Shown: positions 9,734-19,110, numbered from the stretch's first letter. The stretch is 64,000 bases of DNA from an uncultured Eubacterium sp. (GCA_947088865.1 CAMUHY010000003.1:62001-126000); one strand, 5' to 3'. Translations and numbers: made by a program. Notes: generated from the sequence alone by a model not told the origin.

Positions 9734-10113
9734 TAAAAAAACGCCCTTCATCTCAAATCGATGCAAAGGGCGTTCTATACGCGGTACCACCTTTATTTAT
9801 CACTTATAAATCGTCACAATAAAAATTTTTCATTTTTTGCAACCATTTTCGTCCTTTAACGGGAACGACTCGTCACAACCTACTCATGCAGCTATAAAAA
9901 TATCCTTATAAAACTGCAAGTTTCTCAGCCATGCTGCTCAAAAGCTACTTTCCATACCTGTTCTCCCAAAGCCCTTCCACATTGTAACTGTCGCCCAAGT
10001 CTCTTGCCTTACGACAAGACTTGTCATATTATTCTTCCTGACAGTATACAGAGCTTCTCTCTGGCGGCACATAATATGTACTCCTCTTTATCTACGCATT
10101 TTTTATTAAATTG
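9734..10113 (-). promoter_or_regulatory. T-box leader of valS with terminator/antiterminator
   Basis: Minus-strand features are the conserved T-box AAGGTGGTACCGCG (9781-9794), a following terminator hairpin with arms AACGCCCTT/AAGGGCGTT at 9741-9774 and a T-rich run, and upstream stem I elements (GAGGAGTA, AGAGAG). Uncharged tRNA-Val should stabilise the antiterminator and let valS be transcribed. A likely specifier is GTA at 9946-9948 in the context GAAAGTAGC, but this was placed by eye. Confidence 0.93.
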
Positions 10114-10119
10114 AACTTT

Positions 10120-10148
10120 ATCATAATATGTTTAGCAAAAAAAAGCAA
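10120..10148 (-). promoter_or_regulatory. Sigma-A promoter of the T-box-valS unit
   Basis: On the minus strand TTGCTT is separated from TATGAT by 17 bases. The predicted start near 10113 gives a leader of about 380 nucleotides. Confidence 0.65.
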
Positions 10149-10177
10149 CCTCTAAATGAAAATTTGACATTGCCTAA

Positions 10178-11164
10178 TCAACAACTTTTTTCTATAATAG
10201 CTTCAATTTCTTTGGCACTCTTGTCTGTCACATCCGCTATTTGCTCTAATGTATAACCTTTCTTATACATATTTAAAATAATTTTTGCTTCTTTCTTTGC
10301 TTCTCCTCTTGCTTCTCCCCTTGCTTCTCCTCTCGCTTCTCCTCTTTCCAAAATCCCCTGACTTAAATTACACATTGTAGTCACATCCTCTCTCATCCCA
10401 TCATCTGTCAAAATATGATATTCTGTTTCCATAATTTCTAACTTCCTTGCAGCAGATAAATCCATTGATAACAATGTATTTAACAATCGGTGTAATTCGT
10501 ACTTATCATCTTGCTGTGAAACCTCATCCGCTATTCCTATTAACACAATATTCAGTAAATCAAGCCGCCCTTTCCATTGATAAGAGCCTATAATATCATC
10601 CTTTTTCAAATGCACATAAGACATACTGTTGTCTTTCATATTCATACAAATCCATATTGAAAATACACGCTTGATATCATTATAATTTGTCTTTACAAAA
10701 TCTCGTTCTTTTTGTGAAGATATAAGACGACTTACATAAAAAATGGCTCTGTCTAATATATGATACGTTGTCGGCTCATCTTTTTGCGCTTCCACATTAA
10801 CAATAACTTGCGAAATATCACTTTTCTTACTATGAGCTAATGGCAGCCGTACATAAAATATAATATCAAATCGAATAAGACCTTCATTAATCTCTGCTGC
10901 CTCTGTATTCATTCCGACAATTTTCTGTCCATCATTTTCTTTTTCTACATTGGTTAATCCTGACTCTATTGGAACTGCTCCAACAAATGGCTCTCCTTCT
11001 ATATAAGACACAACATCTTTTGGATTCATTCCTTGAAACTCTTTAATTGTATTTACTAAAATATATGCCAGTATAATTTTATTGCTTAACAACCGTTTTG
11101 CCTTTTCATCATATTGTGCCTCTATATTGGATGCATAAATTGTATTTTTTATCTCTGTATTCAT
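10178..11164 (-). CDS. Rpn-family PD-(D/E)XK nuclease / putative transposase with GEAR repeats
   Basis: The 328-residue protein has the Rpn-type nuclease core: LIRFDIIF (Asp100) and VIVNVEAQKDE (Glu125-x-Gln127). A helical region follows, then the tandem tetrapeptide run GEARGEARGEARGEAKKEAK and a small C-terminal helix-turn-helix-like segment (YTLEQIADVTDKSAKEIEAII). Rpn proteins of E. coli cut DNA and promote RecA-independent recombination; those with GEAR repeats are abundant in gut Clostridia. The ATG at 11164 is chosen over a TTG 12 codons earlier because AAGGGA lies in front of it. It stands alone between the valS leader and the deacetylase. Confidence 0.8.
   Translation of the reverse strand: MNTEIKNTIYASNIEAQYDEKAKRLLSNKIILAYILVNTIKEFQGMNPKDVVSYIEGEPFVGAVPIESGLTNVEKENDGQKIVGMNTEAAEINEGLIRFDIIFYVRLPLAHSKKSDISQVIVNVEAQKDEPTTYHILDRAIFYVSRLISSQKERDFVKTNYNDIKRVFSIWICMNMKDNSMSYVHLKKDDIIGSYQWKGRLDLLNIVLIGIADEVSQQDDKYELHRLLNTLLSMDLSAARKLEIMETEYHILTDDGMREDVTTMCNLSQGILERGEARGEARGEARGEAKKEAKIILNMYKKGYTLEQIADVTDKSAKEIEAIIEKSC
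10299..10346 (-). repeat. Four 12-bp tandem repeats coding GEAR
   Basis: Four back-to-back copies of a 12-bp unit (GCTTCTCCTCTT on the plus strand, one or two changes between copies) encode the Gly-Glu-Ala-Arg run of the Rpn protein. Copy-number change would keep the frame and only lengthen or shorten the linker. Confidence 0.9.
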
Positions 11165-11258
11165 CTTTTTTCCCTTACACTTTTGGTAAAAATGCAGCAA
11201 TCTTTTTTCTTTCTTGATTCTTTAATAATTATATACCAAAAAACACGGGTTATCAATA

Positions 11259-11969
11259 TCAATCCAGCAATATCTGGTCTGCTGTAACAAATATATACCC
11301 TTGACTTTGTAAAATATCAATAATTTCTAATGCTGCCTCTACGGATGTATCATAAATATCATGGAGCAAAATAATATCGCCACACTTAATATTTTTTGTC
11401 ACTTTATTAACAATGGCGCGTATATCTTTTGTTGCCCAATCTTCTGGGTCAACGCTCCATAAAATGGGCATCATATTAATTTCAGACAATAATTTATCCG
11501 AATAAGCGCCAAAAGGTGGGCGAATATATTTAGGACATTGCCCTATTACTTCTGTTATTTTTTCGTTGGTCTGAATAATCTCAGACCTTGCCATATTCAC
11601 ATTAAGCGTATCGAGCTGAACATGGGTATAGGTATGATTGCCAATTAAATGCCCCTCTTCATACATCCGCTTAATAACATCTTCGTTTCCCTCAATATTT
11701 TTCCCAACTAAAAAAAACGTTGCTTTTACATTGCGTTCTTTAAGACCATCTAATAACCGCTGAGTACTTTTAGGATTGGGACCGTCATCAAATGTAATGG
11801 CAACACATCGTTCTGTGGTATCCGTACAGATACCGGACTGAATATTTTGCTTATCCGCCTGTGCTCTTTGTACAAAAATAGCAAGCGCCAACATTGCCAT
11901 TATAATAATACTGCCTATTCCTATCATTATTTTATTTATATAATTATGATATTGTTTCTTATAATCCAT
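11259..11969 (-). CDS. Membrane-anchored polysaccharide deacetylase (NodB fold)
   Basis: The 236-residue protein has an N-terminal membrane anchor (about residues 13-33) and a NodB homology domain with the full metal site: TFDDGPNP (Asp61, Asp62) and GNHTYTHVQLD (His112, His116). It also has the RPPFGAYSDKLL motif and the final IILLHD. Family members remove acetyl groups from peptidoglycan GlcNAc/MurNAc or other surface polysaccharides; the substrate here is not known. The start has only a weak AGG site. It lies upstream of the Rpn gene. Confidence 0.88.
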   Translation of the reverse strand: MDYKKQYHNYINKIMIGIGSIIIMAMLALAIFVQRAQADKQNIQSGICTDTTERCVAITFDDGPNPKSTQRLLDGLKERNVKATFFLVGKNIEGNEDVIKRMYEEGHLIGNHTYTHVQLDTLNVNMARSEIIQTNEKITEVIGQCPKYIRPPFGAYSDKLLSEINMMPILWSVDPEDWATKDIRAIVNKVTKNIKCGDIILLHDIYDTSVEAALEIIDILQSQGYIFVTADQILLD

Positions 11970-12058
11970 ACTTTTAAAACCTATACATTTTTAACAGTTA
12001 ATGAATTATATGAAAAGGGGTGGGGGCAAATTACTAAGAAATAGGAATTATTACTTTA

Positions 12059-13645
12059 TTAACATGCTTTCAAATAAGGAATCACCCACAAAACAAGAAG
12101 AATAACAACAATTGCAATCCCAAGCAATACAGAATATTTTGTAATTGTAAGAGTACGTTTCATCTCAGCAATATGTTTTTCTTCTTCCGGTAATACAAAA
12201 AGGGTTTCACGGGCGTAAACTTCATCCTTTTTAACCTGAGTAAATGCAGAACCAATTATCATTGCTATAACATTCAATACCATACCTACAACAGAAGGGT
12301 CAAGATAAAATGGCAGACTCACACCACATAAATTAGAATACAATTTCATAGCAAAGCAACCGATAAAACCAGCTAACATACCACTGAATGCCCCTGTTTT
12401 TGTTAATCTTTTACTTAAAATACTGCCTACTGCTACGGGCATCCAAGAACTTGCAACAATGGCACCGCCAAAAAATGTAATCCAAAAGATTTGAGGTGGA
12501 TTAAACAAAACAAGTACAAGCACAAGCAAAGAAACTACAACCATTATAATTTTACCAGTGCGAATTGCCTTATCGCCTTTTACTTTTAAAATATCATTAG
12601 CAAACGATGCTCCAACCAGTGACAAAAACGTTGTGCCAGAAGAGATACCTGCTGCTAAAACTCCTGTTAAAAGAATAACACCCAAGATTTTAGGCATCAT
12701 ATTCATGGCTGCCCAAATCAAAACATGTGAAGATGTTTCTAAAGATGGATTCACAATATTTACCATTACAGCGGCTGAACCTACCAAAAATTCAATGATA
12801 AAAATACCAAAAGCAGATATAAATGAAGACCTTACTACGGTATGTTCGTTTTTTGCCATTAAGTATCTGCTGGATTGCCATGGTCCTACCATACATACAG
12901 ACATCCATACAATGCCATAAACAAACCCCCAGACAACATTTTCAAAACCACTATTATAAATTGTTCCTGATTTACCAGACCATGCAAGCAGTAATGATGT
13001 GTCAGGATTTTGAGTCAATGTTTCAATTGCAGTAAACCATCCGCCCACATTTCCTGAAATAGAAATTGCTGCAAAAATAAGTGCAAGTGTAAAAACAGAA
13101 GCCATAAGTGTATCTGTAATAAGTACACCTCTTGAGCCAGACATTACTGTTACAAAAGTAACAACAACTAATGATATAATAATACAATAATGATAATCAA
13201 TTCCTGCAACCACACTAGTAAGCGTTCCAATTCCTTGAAATACAGCAATTAAATAAACACACATCGTAATAATTGCCGTTATTGCTGCCAATTTATGTAA
13301 TTTTTCTGATGCAAATCTCTTGCCAAAAAAATCTGGAATTGTCAATACCTTGCTTCTGCGAAGATATCGCCCAAAGAAAACAGCACCTAAAATATATCCT
13401 ACGGTCTGCATTGTGGAAAGAATAATTAAAGAAGAAAACGCTCCTTCATAACATTGTGAAGCATCTCCCATAAATAAGCTAGTACTGGCATAAGAGGCAA
13501 TCATCGACCCAGCAATAAGAAATACTGGAGCACGTCTTCCAGCAACATAATAGTCATCGACATTTTTGACTTTTTTACTTACTATTATGCCTATCAAAAT
13601 ATATACAAGAAGCGATATCCCCATGCCAATAAGGTATATGTTCAT
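12059..13645 (-). CDS. Sodium:solute symporter (SSS family)
   Basis: The 528-residue protein has about 13 hydrophobic helices and the SSS signature: DDYYVAGRRAPVFLIAGSMIASYASTSLFMGDASQ at residues 30-65 and the GTTFLSLVGASFANDILK region. It should import a small solute driven by sodium. The substrate (amino acid, sugar, pantothenate or organic acid) cannot be read from sequence. Its start codon overlaps the stop of a 39-residue membrane peptide as ATGA, so the two are translationally coupled. An ATP-grasp enzyme is the first gene of the operon. Confidence 0.9.
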   Translation of the reverse strand: MNIYLIGMGISLLVYILIGIIVSKKVKNVDDYYVAGRRAPVFLIAGSMIASYASTSLFMGDASQCYEGAFSSLIILSTMQTVGYILGAVFFGRYLRRSKVLTIPDFFGKRFASEKLHKLAAITAIITMCVYLIAVFQGIGTLTSVVAGIDYHYCIIISLVVVTFVTVMSGSRGVLITDTLMASVFTLALIFAAISISGNVGGWFTAIETLTQNPDTSLLLAWSGKSGTIYNSGFENVVWGFVYGIVWMSVCMVGPWQSSRYLMAKNEHTVVRSSFISAFGIFIIEFLVGSAAVMVNIVNPSLETSSHVLIWAAMNMMPKILGVILLTGVLAAGISSGTTFLSLVGASFANDILKVKGDKAIRTGKIIMVVVSLLVLVLVLFNPPQIFWITFFGGAIVASSWMPVAVGSILSKRLTKTGAFSGMLAGFIGCFAMKLYSNLCGVSLPFYLDPSVVGMVLNVIAMIIGSAFTQVKKDEVYARETLFVLPEEEKHIAEMKRTLTITKYSVLLGIAIVVILLVLWVIPYLKAC

Positions 13646-13761
13646 CTTTTTTCTTCCTTTCTCTCAATCTCTTTTGAAAAATCTTTTTTTAACTGTTTAT
13701 AAGCTATCAAACTTCCCGATATCATCCAAATTCCAAGAAAACAAACAATTGCTATCTCCAT
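13642..13761 (-). CDS. Symporter small accessory protein (39 aa)
   Basis: This short frame starts at the ATG at 13761 behind AAAGGA and encodes one transmembrane helix (IAIVCFLGIWMISGSLIAY) followed by a strongly charged tail (KQLKKDFSKEIERKEEKR). Its TGA stop overlaps the ATG of the symporter as ATGA. Single-helix peptides of about 40 residues directly ahead of SSS transporters are a known pattern, presumably a small subunit. It follows the ATP-grasp gene by 17 bases. Confidence 0.8.
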   Translation of the reverse strand: MEIAIVCFLGIWMISGSLIAYKQLKKDFSKEIERKEEKR

Positions 13762-13778
13762 ATGTATTTTTCCTTTCA

Positions 13779-15032
13779 TTATTTTACCATGCCATGAAGG
13801 ACATCAAAATCCACATATCGAATAATAATATCTTCATTTTCATTACAGATATGAACACTATGATTAATTTTATCAATTATACTGCACATGTCTTCACAGT
13901 CTTTTGCCACAAATGTAATTACCACTAAATATTGATGAGCTGCCACCTTGTCCCCAACACGAAGCCTTGAATCAATATTTAGCGTTTTTATATTTTGAAT
14001 CGTTTGCAATCCTGTAATAGAAGAGACTGTTCCTCCCTCTTTACTCCAAAGAATATAAGAACATGCAATTCCTTTTTCTTGTGCATTAAAAGGAAGGTCT
14101 GAAGATGTATGTTTTACTCCCATAGCAATATCAATCAGCCATTTATATGAATTAAATCCATAGACATCACAATATGGCAAAGCCAACATATCCCCAGACA
14201 TACGATATCCCATTTCTAAAACATAAAAATGACCATCTGTGTCAAGCATCATTTCAATCCAACCAATACCTTCTTTACAACCCGCATTTTTTAATGCTTC
14301 AATAACATAAGGATTGACTTCTTTTAAAAATTGGTCTTTTCTATCTGTACAAGTGGTTGTAATAGAGTAACAGTTACTAGGATATCCTGTCTGAGATAGC
14401 ATTACTCCAAATGTTAAAAAACAAATTTCACCATCTGCCATTACATACCATGCAGAATATTCTCTTCCCTGAAGCATTTTCTCTACAATAACCGTATCAC
14501 TTGCAGACAAAGAACGAGCATATTCACATGCCTTTACTACTTCTTCCTTGTTCTTACAATAACTCATTCCTCGATTCGCACTTAAATCAACAGCCTTAAC
14601 AACAACGGGAAATTGGATACTATTCAGTTCTTCGTCTGTGGGATGTTTACTGATATAATAATCTTTAGCAACAGGAACCTTATGTTTTATACAAAGGTCT
14701 TTAAAAGCTCTCTTGTCAATTGTATAATACCAAGATTGTGGTGTACTATAACAAGGAAGTCCCAATCTTTTGCAAAGTTCCATAGTAATTGAAATATTAA
14801 ATGTACTGATGCCATTTGTAATTCCTGAAATGCCTTCCTCTCTGCATTTTTGTTCAAGCAAATCAACTTCATTTGTGCTAATCATCCAATATTCATCAGC
14901 AATCTTCTTAACGGGCGCCTGCTCCACTGTAAGGTTGTCCGTTATAATTGTGTAAATCCCACGACTTTTTGCTTCCTTTAACAATTCTGTTGTGCCTCGT
15001 CCAGTACTTCCCAGCATCAACAACTTTTCCAT
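13779..15032 (-). CDS. ATP-grasp carboxylate-amine ligase-like protein
   Basis: The 417-residue protein shows an N-terminal Rossmann-like preATP-grasp part (LLMLGSTGRGTTELLKEAKSRG). The ATP-grasp core follows, with FPVVVKAVDLSANRGMSYCKN, VIVEKMLQGREYSAWYV and GIGWIEMMLDTDGHFYVLEMGYRMSGD, the last carrying the Mg-binding Glu/Asn-type residues. Such enzymes join a carboxylate to an amine or thiol through an acyl phosphate. The start at 15032 is set by GAGGAGG. It heads an operon with a small membrane peptide and an SSS transporter, which hints that the transported solute is its substrate or product. Confidence 0.82.
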   Translation of the reverse strand: MEKLLMLGSTGRGTTELLKEAKSRGIYTIITDNLTVEQAPVKKIADEYWMISTNEVDLLEQKCREEGISGITNGISTFNISITMELCKRLGLPCYSTPQSWYYTIDKRAFKDLCIKHKVPVAKDYYISKHPTDEELNSIQFPVVVKAVDLSANRGMSYCKNKEEVVKACEYARSLSASDTVIVEKMLQGREYSAWYVMADGEICFLTFGVMLSQTGYPSNCYSITTTCTDRKDQFLKEVNPYVIEALKNAGCKEGIGWIEMMLDTDGHFYVLEMGYRMSGDMLALPYCDVYGFNSYKWLIDIAMGVKHTSSDLPFNAQEKGIACSYILWSKEGGTVSSITGLQTIQNIKTLNIDSRLRVGDKVAAHQYLVVITFVAKDCEDMCSIIDKINHSVHICNENEDIIIRYVDFDVLHGMVK

Positions 15033-15140
15033 TGTAACCCTCCTCAAAATTTTGTAAATTATATTTATTATTTACATATATTAAAACACGTTGAATCTTT
15101 TTAATCTATAATTTTAATGATTTAATAATATCTTTTTTAT

Positions 15141-15205
15141 AAAAAAAATAAGCTCTATCAAACGATGCAGTAACCTTTATAGTTTTTGCTATCGTGATAG
15201 AACTT
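15141..15205 (-). terminator. Terminator of the surface-glycan operon
   Basis: On the minus strand the arms AAGTTCTATC and GATAGAGCTT, extended by an inner CGAT/ATCG pairing, form a long hairpin that is followed by eight Ts (15141-15148). It lies 15 bases after the last gene of the glycan operon and separates it from the ATP-grasp/symporter operon. Confidence 0.85.
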
Positions 15206-15219
15206 AAAAATAAAAACTC

Positions 15220-15765
15220 TTATATTATATCGTTGTCTGCTCTAGTATGTTTTATCATATATTCATCCTTCAATATAGAATACATAAGCATGTTGACAAA
15301 TTTTCCATTTTTGTATCTAGCATTACGCTTTGTACCCTCATGTACAAATCCAACTTTCTCATAAAGACTGCGTGCTGTTATATTATCCTCTAACACCATT
15401 AACTCTACTCGCTGTAAGTTTAAATTATAGAAAGCATGATAAAGCATAGCTGAAACGGCAAAAGTTCCTGCACCTCTGCCTTGATTATTTTTATTGCCTA
15501 TCATAATATGAAACTCTGCGGACTGATTCATATAATCAATCGAAACCAAACTAGCCAACCCAATAATATCATCGTTGCCACACTCAACAATGGCACATCG
15601 AACTTGACTATTCCGATTTTGCATATAACCATCAAACCATTTTTCATCTACATTTAAATTGATAAATCGAAAAGGGGTTCCTAATTTTGAAATTAACTCT
15701 GGGTCATTTCTCCACTGATTGATAGTAAATAAATCCTTTTTTTCCAATTCTCTTAATTTATACAT
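15220..15765 (-). CDS. GNAT acetyltransferase (RimJ/RimL type)
   Basis: The 181-residue protein has the N-terminal LRELEKKDLFTINQWRNDPEL segment of the Acetyltransf_3 family and the acetyl-CoA pyrophosphate loop NKNNQGRGAGTFAV. It also has the late motif LEDNITARSLYEKVGFVHEGTKR. It would acetylate an amino group from acetyl-CoA. As last gene of the glycan operon, next to two DegT-type proteins, it most likely N-acetylates an amino sugar (compare PseH or WecD), but this is inference. Confidence 0.82.
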   Translation of the reverse strand: MYKLRELEKKDLFTINQWRNDPELISKLGTPFRFINLNVDEKWFDGYMQNRNSQVRCAIVECGNDDIIGLASLVSIDYMNQSAEFHIMIGNKNNQGRGAGTFAVSAMLYHAFYNLNLQRVELMVLEDNITARSLYEKVGFVHEGTKRNARYKNGKFVNMLMYSILKDEYMIKHTRADNDII

Positions 15766-15813
15766 TCAAGTACCTCATTCACTTTATTTTCAAACTTAAT
15801 ATATCCATAAAAT

Positions 15814-16845
15814 TTAAAGGATATACTTTTTTAATAGTTTAACTTGCCCCATTACCCATGAAGCAATAAATGAACACAACACAAATATAAGCCAAAACAC
15901 TATGGTTGTAAACAAATATCCTCTTCCAGCACTTAATGGAGTTATCTTTAAAAATTTGTATGTGAAATTAATAAATATTGGATGCACAAGATAAACACCA
16001 AAACATAGACGGTCTATTTGCCATAATCTCTGTGCATTTTTTACCTTTATTCCCCTTATTAAAGAAAACACCAATATTGTTATTACAACGATTAATGGAC
16101 TGTTATAATTTAAAAAAGTACTCCCATTTGGCAGTAAATACACATTTGCTGCTATAAGTAACATTATACACGCCAATAAAGAAATCGCACATATTTTTTT
16201 ATTGTAAAGTTTGTTTGACATTTCCTCATTTAACTGATATCCTAACAGCAAATAAAAAATAGGAAATGAGATTATTGGAATTTCAAATGCAATTGATATT
16301 TTAAATATACTATTTACTATTGGTATAATAAAATTAAAAATAAATAATATCGTCAAAAATATTTTGATTTCAGCACAACTACATTTATCCACAAAAGCTT
16401 TTAATACTGGTAAAACAAGATATACACCTATCAACGCATAAAGATACCAAAGATGGCTCCAGCTTTTTCCTGTTATTACATTTATAATTGCCTCCCATAG
16501 TAATGTAAAACGGATACGCTTTGTAGTCATTATTATTTCTAACATTGAAAAAGGTATACCAAATACAATCAATGCTAATAAAATCCGCTTGCTATACTTT
16601 TTAATGCAGTCGTGATATGTAATCTTTTTTTCTTTATTCAACAATAAAATTCCTGTAATCATAAGAAAAATAGGTACAGCCCAATTCATTAAATAGTTAC
16701 CTGTTGTAAAATACAGCAACTGGCTATCGGACAAATCATAATTTGATTCATTATTTGATATCGTATTACATGTATGCAGAAAAACAACAGCAACCGTTGC
16801 TAAAATTCTCATTATAGAAAGGCTTGCTAAAAAATTCTTGTTCAT
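15814..16845 (-). CDS. Acyltransferase family 3 membrane protein (O-acyltransferase)
   Basis: The 343-residue protein has about ten membrane helices. It starts with ASLSIMRILATVAVVFLHTCNTI, the acyltransferase 3 opening with its conserved Arg and His. Later it has a SHLWYLYALIGVYLVLPVL motif and CFGVYLVHPIFINF. Family members such as OafA and WecH add acetyl or similar groups to surface sugars at the membrane. A GAGG site precedes the ATG. Placement near the end of the glycan operon fits O-acetylation of the repeat unit. Confidence 0.85.
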   Translation of the reverse strand: MNKNFLASLSIMRILATVAVVFLHTCNTISNNESNYDLSDSQLLYFTTGNYLMNWAVPIFLMITGILLLNKEKKITYHDCIKKYSKRILLALIVFGIPFSMLEIIMTTKRIRFTLLWEAIINVITGKSWSHLWYLYALIGVYLVLPVLKAFVDKCSCAEIKIFLTILFIFNFIIPIVNSIFKISIAFEIPIISFPIFYLLLGYQLNEEMSNKLYNKKICAISLLACIMLLIAANVYLLPNGSTFLNYNSPLIVVITILVFSLIRGIKVKNAQRLWQIDRLCFGVYLVHPIFINFTYKFLKITPLSAGRGYLFTTIVFWLIFVLCSFIASWVMGQVKLLKKYIL

Positions 16846-16912
16846 TCATTTTTCCTCGTCAACCTAAAATCTTTTATTTTATTTAACTTATTTTTCTATT
16901 CCCCTTTAACTT

Positions 16913-17857
16913 CTATATATAGTCAAGCACTGTTTCTATCATATAACTTAATTCTTCATTTCCATATCTTTGGTCAATTGGCAGCGGCAAAATGTTTTTT
17001 GCCATGTCACACTCAAGTTCATTCTGATTACAGCGATGAAAAACAGCAGGCCAAAGTGTTGGAATATAGATTTTGTGTTGCTGCAATAACTTTCTTACTT
17101 CAGCTCCGTTCTCAATATATAATGGATACATAAAAGCGCCTGGAATTTCTAGCAATGACAGTTTATTTATCTCCTTAAATTTCTTATGCAAATAAATAAA
17201 ATTTTCGGTTCTTTTTTGCTTTACCATCTTATAATCAATACTTCGTAGTAAATTTTCTGTCAATTTTGACATTTCTTTTATAGATTCATTTTCAAAAAGA
17301 TGATTGTTTTCTACATACTCTGAATAAAATTCTGAGGCTGTTCGTTCAAATCTTCCAAGCAAAAAACGCATTCGCTCAAAAGATTCATCCTTTGGGATAG
17401 CTCTTTTGATTTTCTTATTGGTATACAAAATGGCGCCATCAGCAACCCCAAAAAACTTACGGCATGTGTACAGTGTATCCACTCCATCTACGGGTTTCTG
17501 AAAATATGCCTGCGCATAATCAGCAATGATTCGATGATATATACTCTTTAATTCTAATATAAAATCATTTGTAAGCTGTCCATAAAAATTGACAACATAA
17601 AGCCATTCATTCTCTGCTAATGATAAATCAATCGGTTTAAAATTTAAATCTATACCATAATATCGAACAGAAACCTTATATTTTTTTAACACACCATCAC
17701 ATGAATTGCACATAAATTTAGGCATACAAATTTTTTTAATTGACTTTGTTTCAAGTAAATATGCCAGAGCATTTCTTCCACAATTCAACTTCTCTGCTTC
17801 CTCATGCAGCATTGGTCTATTATATTTTTCAAATTCAATATATCCACCAATTTCCAT
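16913..17857 (-). CDS. DegT/DnrJ/EryC1-like PLP-fold protein, divergent
   Basis: This 314-residue protein resembles a shortened DegT-type sugar aminotransferase. ADYAQAYF provides the PLP-ring Asp113 and YTCRKFFGVADGAILY the Lys134 in the position of the Schiff-base lysine. The N-terminal part has GRNALAYLLETKSIKKICMPKFMC, like the GR(T/N)AL(E)xAL substrate loop. The usual SFH-x-x-K motif is altered. It may be a true aminotransferase or a dehydratase-like relative. It sits between the PP-loop gene and the acyltransferase in the glycan operon. Confidence 0.6.
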   Translation of the reverse strand: MEIGGYIEFEKYNRPMLHEEAEKLNCGRNALAYLLETKSIKKICMPKFMCNSCDGVLKKYKVSVRYYGIDLNFKPIDLSLAENEWLYVVNFYGQLTNDFILELKSIYHRIIADYAQAYFQKPVDGVDTLYTCRKFFGVADGAILYTNKKIKRAIPKDESFERMRFLLGRFERTASEFYSEYVENNHLFENESIKEMSKLTENLLRSIDYKMVKQKRTENFIYLHKKFKEINKLSLLEIPGAFMYPLYIENGAEVRKLLQQHKIYIPTLWPAVFHRCNQNELECDMAKNILPLPIDQRYGNEELSYMIETVLDYI

Positions 17858-17887
17858 AATGATTTCCTCTCACAGAACAATTATTGT

Positions 17888-19090
17888 TCAATGTTTCTTA
17901 AACAGCCTATTCAATATAATTTTTGGTCTTCTAATATAACTTGGCATAAAATACATTCTTGCAGCAAATAAAGATGGAAGTTTCATTCCATGTTCTTTAC
18001 AAAACTTGTAATTATCAATAGAAAAAGCATCACGCCCATTATTTATGGTTAACCGACACTTTTGTGCATAAGATATTTTTTTCCATTTATCCAAATTAAA
18101 TACAGCTTTATACGCATCAATTTTTCCCATTGCCTCTAACGGCAAAAGTGTTCTAACACATTTCATACAGGTACAACAATTCTCTTCTGAATCATTTATA
18201 CAGCAAACATTCAAATATTTTTTTGAAATATCCCAATCAGAAATCAGCTCTGTTTTTTGACTTCTCGTATATTGACATCCATCACTAATCAACTTACAAT
18301 TTGCACTATGCATCAAAGGCAATGCAGCGGGGTCTGCATACTCTGAAAAATCACGATTTCGAGCCTTTATTCCGTATTTCATTACTTCACCATAACTAAA
18401 ACTGCTTGATATATAATATTTTGAAATTGCTTTTTCCATCGCAAATATACAAGTGTATATCGAAAAATAGGAAGACTGGTCATCTAATTGCGGCAAAAAT
18501 GCGTGTAAATTAGAATCCACCATTAAAAGCGGAAGTCCCATATCAGCAGCAGCTTTGCCATTTACGTTGCACCTTTTCTCAAACAACTCAAATGTACTTT
18601 TATCATAGTAATTGCCATGCCAGCCACAATTAAGCATAAACAACGCATTTAATTTATATTCTGGGTCGTTTTCTTTTTCATAATATTTATATATGGTAGC
18701 AAGACAGTCCACTCCACAAGAAATTCCTGTTCCAACAATTTTTTTCTCTGTCTTGGCTTCTTTAAAACCATCAACTATAACATTCACAGGGCTTAATTTA
18801 TCTGAAAAACTACAAAGAATTGGCTGAATGTAATCAACCATGTTTCTATACAAAATTTTAGATACTTCACCATGAATATACAAATCTGTATGATAATACA
18901 TACTCATATACATTGGTAAAAATAAGAAAGCGTTATACACATCTGTGGTTAACATCGACGCATTCTCCTTTTTTACACCAATCCAAATAGTCGATTCCTT
19001 ATCTGTACGGGCAATATCAGAGGTGATGTTTGCTACTAACCTTGTCCACCCCCCCCAATTTTCTAAATGTAATTGGCTTATTTCAATCAT
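17888..19090 (-). CDS. QueC-like PP-loop ATPase domain protein in glycan operon
   Basis: The 400-residue protein is unfamiliar as a whole. A PP-loop-like nucleotide site is visible as IVGTGISCGVDCLATIY (residues 118-133), where the usual SGG-x-DS reads SCGVDC. A metal-binding type cluster SEENCCTCMKCVRTL with Cys305, 306, 308 and 311 lies at the position where QueC and related PP-loop proteins bind zinc. Such enzymes adenylate a carbonyl or carboxyl group and attach nitrogen or sulfur. Context between a DegT-like protein and an ATP-grasp ligase suggests an amide- or amidine-forming step on a sugar. Function is inferred, not known. Confidence 0.5.
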   Translation of the reverse strand: MIEISQLHLENWGGWTRLVANITSDIARTDKESTIWIGVKKENASMLTTDVYNAFLFLPMYMSMYYHTDLYIHGEVSKILYRNMVDYIQPILCSFSDKLSPVNVIVDGFKEAKTEKKIVGTGISCGVDCLATIYKYYEKENDPEYKLNALFMLNCGWHGNYYDKSTFELFEKRCNVNGKAAADMGLPLLMVDSNLHAFLPQLDDQSSYFSIYTCIFAMEKAISKYYISSSFSYGEVMKYGIKARNRDFSEYADPAALPLMHSANCKLISDGCQYTRSQKTELISDWDISKKYLNVCCINDSEENCCTCMKCVRTLLPLEAMGKIDAYKAVFNLDKWKKISYAQKCRLTINNGRDAFSIDNYKFCKEHGMKLPSLFAARMYFMPSYIRRPKIILNRLFKKH

Positions 19091-19110
19091 AATTTTATCT
19101 CCCTTTTTAA

